DNA of 64,000 nucleotides from Actinospineispora acaciae DSM 45401 (GTDB lineage Bacteria > Actinomycetota > Actinomycetes > Mycobacteriales > Pseudonocardiaceae), in the NCBI RefSeq assembly GCF_000620785.1, contig NZ_JIAI01000010.1, forward strand, positions 1 to 64,000, written 5' to 3'. This document shows, piece after piece, positions 58,264-64,000 of the stretch. Every line of letters starts with the position of its first letter. The stretch's first letter is position 1. The position numbers and the translations under genes are program-made. The notes under the pieces were generated by a model. That model ran no database searches. It worked only from the letters and a program-made list of their open reading frames with translations, and was not told the DNA's origin.

Positions 58264-58949
58264 CGGGCCGTGTAGCCGCCGTCCACCGGCATGATGACGC
58301 CCGTGCAGTGGCTGGCGTCCAGCGCCAGGTGCACGATCGAGGCGGCCACGTCCTCGGGTTGCGCGAGCCGCCCGCCGGGGCGCGCCTCCCGCTCCAGGTC
58401 CAGTTCCTCCCCCTCCACGACACCGGGATCGACGCAGTTCACCCGCACCCGGGGCGCCAGCTCGGCGGCCAGGTTCACCGTCAGCCCGTGCAGCGCCGCC
58501 TTGCTCGCCGCGTAGGCGGCGCACCCGGGCCGGCCCCGCACGGCGGCCAGGCTGCCCACGAACACCACGCCGGCCCCGTCGGCGAAGTGCGACAGCAGCG
58601 CCTGGGTCAGGAACAGCGGGCCGCCCAGGTTGATGTCGAGCAGCTCGTCGAACTCCATCCTGTCGATCTCTTCGAGCGAGCCGACGCTCTGCACCGCCGC
58701 CGCGTGCACCAGCGCGCGGACCTGACCCCCGAGGGCCGCCGCCAAGCGCACTTTGTCCGGCCCGCGCTCGGACCCGAGGTGGGCCACCACCGCCGTGGCC
58801 CGCTCGCCGACCATCTCCGCCGTCTCGACCAAGGGCTCTCGCCACCGGCCCACGCAGATCACCGGCATCTCCCGCGCCGCGAACGCCAGCGCGCAGGCCC
58901 TGCCGATGCCGCGGTCCGCCCCGGTGACCACCGCCACCTCGCCCGCCAT
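58260..58949 (-). CDS. SDR-family oxidoreductase, copy 2
   Basis: A 229-residue SDR closely related to copy 1: cofactor loop TGADRGIG, FVGSLAAVRG, AAYAASKAA, and the same end VDGGYTAR. A DNA stretch of about 40 bases around GCCAGCTCGGCGGCCAGGTT is identical in both. The substrate-loop region after VDPGVV is about 20 residues shorter and differs, so specificity probably diverged. ATG 58949 has GGAGGGG upstream. Confidence 0.9.
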   Translation of the reverse strand: MAGEVAVVTGADRGIGRACALAFAAREMPVICVGRWREPLVETAEMVGERATAVVAHLGSERGPDKVRLAAALGGQVRALVHAAAVQSVGSLEEIDRMEFDELLDINLGGPLFLTQALLSHFADGAGVVFVGSLAAVRGRPGCAAYAASKAALHGLTVNLAAELAPRVRVNCVDPGVVEGEELDLEREARPGGRLAQPEDVAASIVHLALDASHCTGVIMPVDGGYTAR

Positions 58950-59032
58950 CGCCGCCCCCTCCGCTCGCCTCGCTCGTCGGTCCGGCGCGCGACGACGCTA
59001 GCCCAGGTCACCGACAACCCGAGCGAGGCGCT

Positions 59033-59719
59033 CTAGTCCTCGGCCGGGCATGGGGCCGGGGCGGTGGCTTCGGCCGCCCGGTCCCGGAACACCACGAACG
59101 GCAGGAAGAACTGCGCCAGCGGGCCGATGGCCAGCGCGTAGAGCACGGTCCCCACCCCGACCGTGCCGCCCAGCAGCCAACCGCTGGCCAGCACCGTCAC
59201 CTCGATCAACGTCCGGGACACCCGCACCGACCAGCCCAGGCGCGCGTGCAGCCCGGTCATCAGCCCGTCGCGCGGGCCGGGGCCGAGCCGGGCGCCCACG
59301 TAGCACGCGGTGGCCAGCCCGTTGAGCCCGACGCCGAACACCATCAGCGGGATCCGCCACCACATGCTCGTCGCGTCCGGGATCAGCGCCAGCGCGACGT
59401 CCACCGCCACCGCGATGACCACCACGTTGGCCACCGTCCCGACGCCCGGACGCTGCCGCAGCGGGATCCAGGCCAGCAGCACGGCGACCCCGGTGATCGC
59501 CGTGATCGTGCCGAAGGTCAGCCCGCTGCGCTCCGCCAGCCCCTGGTGCAGCACGTCCCACGGGTCCAGCCCGAGCTGGCTGCGGATCATGAGCGCCATG
59601 CTCAGCCCGTAGAGCACCAGGCCGGCGAAAAGCTGCGCCAGCCTGGTCACCGGCCGGCGCCGGAGCGAGACCGGGGACAGGTTCAGGTTCACGGTGCGGG
59701 AGGCCACGGGACACCACAC
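59033..59719 (-). CDS. YczE/YitT-like membrane protein
   Basis: A 228-residue, five- to six-span protein. LVLYGLSMALMIRSQLGLDP, then WDVLHQGLAERSGLTFGTIT and VGLNGLATACYVGARLGPGP follow the YczE family. Bacillus YczE is required for a non-ribosomal peptide system, but the broader family role is unknown. The start is uncertain: GTG 59719, 59707 or 59692. No related neighbours. Confidence 0.82.
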   Translation of the reverse strand: MWCPVASRTVNLNLSPVSLRRRPVTRLAQLFAGLVLYGLSMALMIRSQLGLDPWDVLHQGLAERSGLTFGTITAITGVAVLLAWIPLRQRPGVGTVANVVVIAVAVDVALALIPDATSMWWRIPLMVFGVGLNGLATACYVGARLGPGPRDGLMTGLHARLGWSVRVSRTLIEVTVLASGWLLGGTVGVGTVLYALAIGPLAQFFLPFVVFRDRAAEATAPAPCPAED

Positions 59720-59798
59720 TCGCCGACGCCCGCCGCTCTATCGAGAGCCAATTCGAAAACAGTGGCCTTTCGGGTGCCGCCGCGGTCAACTGTCCGGC

Positions 59799-60434
59799 AT
59801 GCGATCACGGAGCTGTGCCGCGTGCCTCGGCCTGGCCGGTGTGTTGTTCGCCGGGTACCCGGCCATCCGGCCGTACTCGGACGAGACGACCATGGCCGGC
59901 GCACAGGCGGTCGGCTCCTCGGCGTGGCTGGTGGCGCACCTGCTGGCGATCGTGAGCTTCATCCTGCTCGGGCTGGGGCTGCTGTTCCTGCGCGACCTGG
60001 CGCGCGACCGTCCCGGCGCCGGCGCGGCCACGGTGGCCTGCGTGCTCGGCTGGGTGGGCGCCGGCCTGGTGCTGCCGTACTACGGCGCCGAGGTGTACGG
60101 ACTGCACGCCATCGCCGGGCGTGCCCTGGCCGACGGAACCCCCGCCCTGCTCCCGCTGTTCGACACGGTGCGCTACCAGCCCGCGGCGGCCACCCTGTTC
60201 CTCGCCGGCCTGCTCGCGCTGGCGGCCGCCGGGGTCGCGGCGTTCCTGGCGCTGTCCCGCTCCGGGCTCACCACGCGCTGGGTCGCGGTCCCGCTGGCCG
60301 CCGGCCTGGTGCTGCTGCTCCCGCAGTTCTTCGGCCCACCGTCGCTGCGGATCGCGCACGGCGTGCTCGTCGGCGTCGGCGGCCTGCTGGTGGCCTTCGC
60401 CCTGACCCGCCCCCGGGTCCCGGCCGCGGGCTGA
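59799..60434 (+). CDS. Hypothetical integral membrane protein
   Basis: A 211-residue protein with about six spans (CLGLAGVLFAGYPAIRPYSD, LVAHLLAIVSFILLGLGLLF and others). The layout of paired spans and loops with conserved-looking YYGAEVYGLHAIAGRA resembles actinobacterial small membrane proteins of unknown function. ATG 59799 without a strong ribosome site. Divergent from the YczE-like gene. Confidence 0.72.
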   Translation: MRSRSCAACLGLAGVLFAGYPAIRPYSDETTMAGAQAVGSSAWLVAHLLAIVSFILLGLGLLFLRDLARDRPGAGAATVACVLGWVGAGLVLPYYGAEVYGLHAIAGRALADGTPALLPLFDTVRYQPAAATLFLAGLLALAAAGVAAFLALSRSGLTTRWVAVPLAAGLVLLLPQFFGPPSLRIAHGVLVGVGGLLVAFALTRPRVPAAG

Positions 60435-60671
60435 TCACCGAGCGCGCTTGCCGTCGACGAACTCGTGCAGTAGCCGCCCGGTCCCGAACGCCTGGATGTC
60501 CCAGGACACGACGTACACCGTCCGATGCGCGCGGACGCTGCGGATGAACGCCCGGTCCTCCGCGTCCGCCTCCACCATCCACACCGAGTCGATCACGCGG
60601 TCATCCGTGATCCGGCGCGGCACCTCCCAGACCCCGTAGACCACCGGCAGCGGCAGCCCCCGCTCGCGCAT
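60435..60671 (-). CDS. Small hypothetical protein
   Basis: A 78-residue soluble protein (LPLPVVYGVWEVPRRITDDR, AEDRAFIRSVRAHRTVYVVS). The start ATG 60671 is favoured over an upstream ATG because AGAGGAG lies six bases before it. It shares a 112-base divergent promoter region with the DUF6879/XRE cassette, which has paired palindromes. No family recognised. Confidence 0.65.
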   Translation of the reverse strand: MRERGLPLPVVYGVWEVPRRITDDRVIDSVWMVEADAEDRAFIRSVRAHRTVYVVSWDIQAFGTGRLLHEFVDGKRAR

Positions 60672-60697
60672 CGCGACTCCTCTCATGCAGTTAGTAG

Positions 60698-60731
60698 ATG
60701 TCTAGCACAGACATGTTGCTTTTGACTAGAC
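60698..60731. promoter_or_regulatory. Interlocked palindromes in the divergent promoter
   Basis: ATGTCT-AGCAC-AGACAT (60698-60714) overlaps a wider pair GTCTAG (60700-60705) / CTAGAC (60726-60731). The AT-rich patch lies between the small minus-strand gene and the three-gene plus-strand cassette; likely site of the XRE regulator encoded there. Confidence 0.5.
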
Positions 60732-60783
60732 AGCTCGGGGCCGGGCACACTGAACCGGCCACTTCAAACCGGGGGGAGACCCG

Positions 60784-60996
60784 ATGGCCAGGAAGTTCGA
60801 GATCATCACGCTGCGTGGCGACTGCACGGAAGAGGAAGTGTGTCCCGCAGTGAAGGCGATTCGCGGCCAGTCAGACCCGATCTACGTACAGGGCCGGAAA
60901 GTGACCGACCCAGAACTCCTGGCGGCGTTCGATGTGCCGCCCGGCGAAGTCCTGTCCGAGGTGCCCAGGCGCTTGTTCTTCCCGGACGGTGACTGA
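60784..60996 (+). CDS. Small hypothetical protein, first gene of the XRE cassette
   Basis: A 70-residue acidic/neutral protein (FEIITLRGDCTEEEVCPAVK, IRGQSDPIYVQGRKVTDPEL) with two cysteines. ATG 60784 follows GGGGGAGA. Its TGA overlaps the DUF6879 start as TGATG, so the two are coupled. No family recognised; position resembles the small partner proteins of WhiJ-type systems. Confidence 0.72.
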   Translation: MARKFEIITLRGDCTEEEVCPAVKAIRGQSDPIYVQGRKVTDPELLAAFDVPPGEVLSEVPRRLFFPDGD

Positions 60997-61550
60997 TGCT
61001 GAACATTCCAGAACTCCAGGAGTACCTGCAAGCCCACACCAGGAAGACACAGTTCCGATTCGACGCACTCGAGGTCTACAACGTGCCGACCACCGGAAAC
61101 GACCTGGAACGCTACCTGGCCGGCGAGCCGGAACCGGACATGGACCGCAAGGGACGGTGGCTCGACAAGTTGCGGGACGAACAGGCCCGGGGCCTGTACC
61201 GATACAAGGTCTGGGCGGTGCCGACGCCGCTGATCGACCGCACTCGGTTCGCCTGCGAATGGGGTTATGCGTACAACGTGAAGGCCGGCGAGGACATTCG
61301 CATCCTCGATCTCGGCAAGAAACCCTGGCCGGAAGGCCTTCTCCGCCACGACTTCTATCTGCTCGACGACGAGCAGGTGGTACGCATGCACTACGACGAT
61401 GAAGGCCACTTCGTCGGCGCTGAGGTCTTGGGTGACGAGGTGCTACCGAAGTACCGGGAGGCCCGGGACATCGCGTGGGCGGCGGCGGAGCCGTTCGAGC
61501 CCTGGTGGGCGGCCCGGCCGGAGGAACACCGGGCCAACCGGGCATCCTGA
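60996..61550 (+). CDS. DUF6879-family protein
   Basis: A 184-residue protein of the actinobacterial DUF6879 family. EWGYAYNVKAGEDIRILDLG and DFYLLDDEQVVRMHYDDEGH are typical, and the C-terminal half is tryptophan-rich (AWAAAEPFEPWWAARPEEH). Members almost always neighbour an XRE/Scr1-type regulator, as here, and are thought to act as its partner or signal. Cytoplasmic. Starts within the previous stop. Confidence 0.82.
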   Translation: MLNIPELQEYLQAHTRKTQFRFDALEVYNVPTTGNDLERYLAGEPEPDMDRKGRWLDKLRDEQARGLYRYKVWAVPTPLIDRTRFACEWGYAYNVKAGEDIRILDLGKKPWPEGLLRHDFYLLDDEQVVRMHYDDEGHFVGAEVLGDEVLPKYREARDIAWAAAEPFEPWWAARPEEHRANRAS

Positions 61551-61555
61551 ACCGT

Positions 61556-62392
61556 ATGGCGAACGGCGGTGGCCGGGATGAGCTCGCCCGGACATTGCGG
61601 GCACTGCGCGCGGCGGCGCGCCTGACCCAGACCGAGGCCGGTCGACGGGCCGGCCTCGGTCAGCACTCCGTGTCGCGTGTGGAGCGCGGGCTCTACCGGC
61701 CGACCGCTGACGAAGCCGCCGCGCTGGCCACCGCCTACGGCGCTTCTGAGGCGGACCGGCGCCGGGTCCGCGAGCTGGCCGACGAGCTGAAGTCCGAAGT
61801 GGTGCCGGCCAGGGTCATCCTGAGCCGAGGCGCGGCCTCCTACCAGCAGCGCATCGGTCAGATCGAAGCCGAGTCGAGGCATATCCGCGCGTTTCACCCG
61901 ACCATGGTCCACGGCCTGTTGCAGACCGAGGCCTACATCCGAGTGATCTTCGCTCGCGGTGACGTCGATGCAACAGAAGCCGAGCGCGCCGTCGCGGCTC
62001 GGCTTGATCGGCAGCGCATACTCGACGACCCCGATCACCGGTTCACCTTCATCCAGTCCGAGGGCGCGCTGCGCTGGCAACTGGGTTCAGCCGCGCTGAT
62101 GGCCGAGCAGCTCGACCACATCGCACGGTGGACGACTCGGGCCGAGCACGTTCGCGTCGGACTCATACCGTGGACCACGCCGGCGCCCATGGGCGTGCTG
62201 CACGGCTTCCACCTTTACGACCGTCGCGCCGTCACCGTCGGCACCAAGACCGCGCACGCGATCATGACCGAGGAGTACGACCTGGCCGTCTACGAGGACC
62301 TGTTCACCGAGCTGGAACGGCTGGCGTTGTTCGGCGCGGACGCCGCCACGCTCGCACACCGCATCGCCGCCGAATACCGCGCGCTGCCCTGA
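61556..62392 (+). CDS. XRE-family regulator with Scr1/DUF5753-like C-terminal domain
   Basis: A 278-residue regulator: XRE HTH at residues 8-66 (LTQTEAGRRAGLGQHSVSRV, ERGLYRPTADEA) and a ligand-binding-like domain from about 90 on (RHIRAFHPTMVHGLLQTEAY, with FIQSEGALRWQLGSAALMAE). ATG 61556 lies six bases after the DUF6879 stop. Typical partner of DUF6879 or DUF397 proteins in developmental and antibiotic regulation of actinomycetes. Confidence 0.9.
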   Translation: MANGGGRDELARTLRALRAAARLTQTEAGRRAGLGQHSVSRVERGLYRPTADEAAALATAYGASEADRRRVRELADELKSEVVPARVILSRGAASYQQRIGQIEAESRHIRAFHPTMVHGLLQTEAYIRVIFARGDVDATEAERAVAARLDRQRILDDPDHRFTFIQSEGALRWQLGSAALMAEQLDHIARWTTRAEHVRVGLIPWTTPAPMGVLHGFHLYDRRAVTVGTKTAHAIMTEEYDLAVYEDLFTELERLALFGADAATLAHRIAAEYRALP

Positions 62393-62486
62393 ACGATCAC
62401 CGCTCGGCGCACCGGGTTCGCGAGCAGGAGACCATCGCGTACGGCTCCGACCCCGAGCACCGCTGTGCCCCTAGCCGCCGTTTCCG

Positions 62487-62552
62487 CTGGTCAGAACCCG
62501 TGAGTGGATAGGGTTGCTATGACACCGCTATCCACTCACGGGTTCTGACCAG
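62487..62552. repeat. Palindromic repeat family A, copy 3 (perfect 25-bp stem)
   Basis: The arms 62487-62511 and 62528-62552 are perfectly complementary over 25 bases (outer end CTGGTCAGAACCCGTG, inner end GAGTGGATAG) around a 16-base loop containing GCTATGACA. It lies between convergent genes (XRE and acyl-CoA dehydrogenase) and would terminate both. It is the longest and best-preserved of the three copies. Confidence 0.92.
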
Positions 62553-62599
62553 GCACGATGCTTCGCGCGGCACGCAGGCTTGCCAGGACGCCGCAGTGA

Positions 62600-63757
62600 T
62601 CACCGCTTGAGCAGCTGGCGGGCCATCACCACGCGCTGGATCTGGTTCGTGCCCTCGTAGATCTGCGTGATCTTGGCGTCGCGCATCATCCGCTCGACCG
62701 GGAAGTCCCTGGTGTAGCCGGCGCCGCCGAACAGCTGCACGGCGTCGGTGGTGACCTCCATGGCCACGTCCGAGGCGTAGCACTTGGCGGCGCTGGCGAA
62801 GAACGTCATGTCCTTCTCGCCGCGCTCCACCTTGGCCGCCGCCACGTAGACCATCTGCCGCGCCGCCTCGACCTTCATCGCCATGTCGGCGAGCATGAAC
62901 TGCACGCCCTGGAAGTCCGACACCGCGCGGCCGAACTGCCGGCGTTCCTTCACGTACGCCAGCGAGGCGTCCAGCGCGCCCTGGGCGATGCCGACGGCCT
63001 GGGCGCCGATGGTGGGGCGGGTGTGGTCGAACGTGCGCATCGCCGTCTTGAACCCGGTGCCCGGCTCGCCGATGATCCGCTCGGCCGGGATGGAGCAGTC
63101 GGTGAAGTAGATCTCACAGGTCGGCGAGCCCTTGATGCCGAGCTTGCGCTCCTTCGGGCCCACCTCGAACCCCGGGTCGTCGGCGTGCACCACGAACGCC
63201 GACACCCCGTTCGCGCCCTTCTCCGGGTCGGTCACCGCGAACACCGTGTACCACCGCGAGACGCCGGCGTTGGTGATCCACGCCTTGCCGCCGTTGAGCA
63301 CCCAGCGATCGCCGTCCAGGCGCGCCCTGGTCTTCATCGCCACCGCGTCCGAGCCCGACTCCCGCTCGGACAGCGCGTAGGAGATCATCGCCTCGCCGTC
63401 GGCGATGGACGGCATGACCAGCTTGCACAGCTCCTCCGAGCCAGCCAGCAGCACCGGCATGGTGCCCAGCTTGTTCACCCCGGGGATCAGCGAGGAGCTG
63501 GCGCAGACCCTGGCCACCTCCTCGATCACGATGCAGCCGGCCACCGCGTCCGCCCCGCCGCCGCCGAACCGCTCCGGGATGTGCACGGCGTGGAACCCGG
63601 CGGCGGTCAGCGCCTCGCGCGCCTCGGTCGGGAACCTGGCCGCCTCGTCGACCTCGGCGGCGTGCGGCGCGATCTCCTTCTCGGACAGCGCCCGGACGGC
63701 CGCGCGCAGCTCCTCGTGTTCCTCGGCGAGCCGGTACACCTCGAAGTCAGGGTTCAC
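62600..63757 (-). CDS. fadE25: Acyl-CoA dehydrogenase, FadE25-like
   Basis: A 385-residue flavoprotein that introduces the alpha-beta double bond into acyl-CoA. N-terminal LSEKEIAPHAAEVDEAARFP, ISYALSERESGSDAVAMKTR, DHTRPTIGAQAVGIAQGALD, FGRAVSDFQGVQFMLADMAM and the catalytic glutamate 368 in IYEGTNQIQRVVM follow mycobacterial FadE25 closely, which lies by the acyl-CoA carboxylase locus there. The usual carboxylase gene is not in view and may be beyond the right edge. GTG 63757. Confidence 0.9.
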   Translation of the reverse strand: MNPDFEVYRLAEEHEELRAAVRALSEKEIAPHAAEVDEAARFPTEAREALTAAGFHAVHIPERFGGGGADAVAGCIVIEEVARVCASSSLIPGVNKLGTMPVLLAGSEELCKLVMPSIADGEAMISYALSERESGSDAVAMKTRARLDGDRWVLNGGKAWITNAGVSRWYTVFAVTDPEKGANGVSAFVVHADDPGFEVGPKERKLGIKGSPTCEIYFTDCSIPAERIIGEPGTGFKTAMRTFDHTRPTIGAQAVGIAQGALDASLAYVKERRQFGRAVSDFQGVQFMLADMAMKVEAARQMVYVAAAKVERGEKDMTFFASAAKCYASDVAMEVTTDAVQLFGGAGYTRDFPVERMMRDAKITQIYEGTNQIQRVVMARQLLKR

Positions 63758-63837
63758 GAACCCGATGCTACTGCCAAGTAACCCCGCCCGACAGGGGCCG
63801 ATATCAACGAGACCCGGAGCGCGGCCCGCGCCGGGAC

Positions 63838-63911
63838 CGGGTGTGCCGGCAACCGCGACTCGCTGTGCTGAGACGCCCGACTCGGTGTGCCAGGAGCCCC
63901 GACTCGCGGGC
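63838..63911. repeat. Palindrome-derived repeat family C, copy 3 (half element)
   Basis: From GGTGTGCCGGCAACC through ACGCCCGACTCGGTGTG, the sequence matches the right half of the 118-bp element at 12507-12624 (GTGTGCCG, ACCGCGACTC, CTGTGCTGA, ACGCCCGACTCG), then adds a second CCCCGACTCGCGGGC. The left half is missing, so it cannot form the large palindrome. Confidence 0.75.
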
Positions 63912-63929
63912 GGTCTACCAGAAACGAGA

Positions 63930-63998
63930 CGACCCCCGGGCCGTGTTCCACGCGCGCGGCGTGGCCAAGCTGGACAACGGCTTGGAGCCCGGGGGTCG
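63930..63998. repeat. Three-way-junction-like structured element at the window edge
   Basis: Outer stem CGACCCCCGGGC (63930-63941) with GCCCGGGGGTCG (63987-63998), 12 perfect pairs. Inside, two separate hairpins: CCACGC (63948-63953) with GCGTGG (63959-63964), and CCAAGC (63965-63970) with GCTTGG (63980-63985), loop TGGACAACG. The compact cloverleaf layout suggests a folded RNA or a mobile palindromic element. Whether anything continues to the right cannot be seen. Confidence 0.7.
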
Positions 63999-64000
63999 GG

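Noticed and set aside
63930..63998. tRNA gene
   Set aside because: The folded element has three stems but no 7-bp acceptor, no T-loop consensus and no anticodon stem of the right length.

Overview
The window is high-GC actinobacterial DNA. Codon third positions are strongly G/C, GTG starts are common, genes are tightly packed with 4-base stop/start overlaps, and it carries actinobacterial signature families: WhiB, an mce operon with its Mkl ATPase, F420-type LLM oxidoreductases, an Scr1-type XRE regulator with a DUF6879 partner, and DUF6247. A member of the Pseudonocardiales is likely, but that is inference. I saw no rRNA, tRNA, CRISPR array, transposase or phage genes.

Left part (1-20 kb): a truncated HNH endonuclease, isopentenyl-diphosphate isomerase (idi), and a divergent TetR/P450 pair around a perfect palindrome, followed by an LLM oxidoreductase and a PAP2-like membrane protein. 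A seven-gene catabolic operon (12476 to 4894, minus strand) has a divergent LacI gene with palindromic operators. It encodes a Gfo/Idh/MocA dehydrogenase, a DUF993 aldolase-like protein, a xylose-isomerase-like TIM barrel, an MFS importer, a MetE-like zinc protein, an NAD epimerase-like protein and a DapA-like aldolase. Next comes a minus-strand run of two DUF4097 proteins, a second P450, a ribbon-helix-helix protein and a WhiB7-type regulator.

Middle (18-34 kb): a complete mce locus on the minus strand, with two YrbE permeases, six Mce proteins, an RND/MMPL exporter, a SurA-like foldase and a small membrane protein, plus the Mkl ATPase just downstream. It should form an envelope lipid or sterol import system. 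A decayed alcohol dehydrogenase lies between this operon and mkl.

34-45 kb: a proline-rich membrane protein, an orphan LacI, a TetR with three palindromic operators beside an alpha/beta-hydrolase remnant, then an organosulfonate operon. The operon begins with a 20-25 residue leader peptide and encodes an SsuC/SsuB transporter, an SsuD-like monooxygenase, an alpha/beta-hydrolase fused to an Rrf2 domain, a cupin, a binding lipoprotein, an MHS transporter and a DszA/NtaA-like monooxygenase.

45-64 kb: mostly small regulator/target pairs (HTH-TPR/GNAT, LysR/EamA, HxlR/MFS, TetR/DUF2306, ECF42 sigma/YCII, TetR flanked by two paralogous SDRs), a DUF6879/XRE cassette and a FadE25-like acyl-CoA dehydrogenase.

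The least explained signal is a set of dispersed palindromic elements, at least four families (called A-D here). Several lie inside reading frames: in the N-terminus of the DUF993 protein, the last codons of a LacI gene, and a cytoplasmic loop of the RND transporter. Others lie in operon leaders and convergent intergenic gaps. A separate three-way-junction-like element sits at the right edge.
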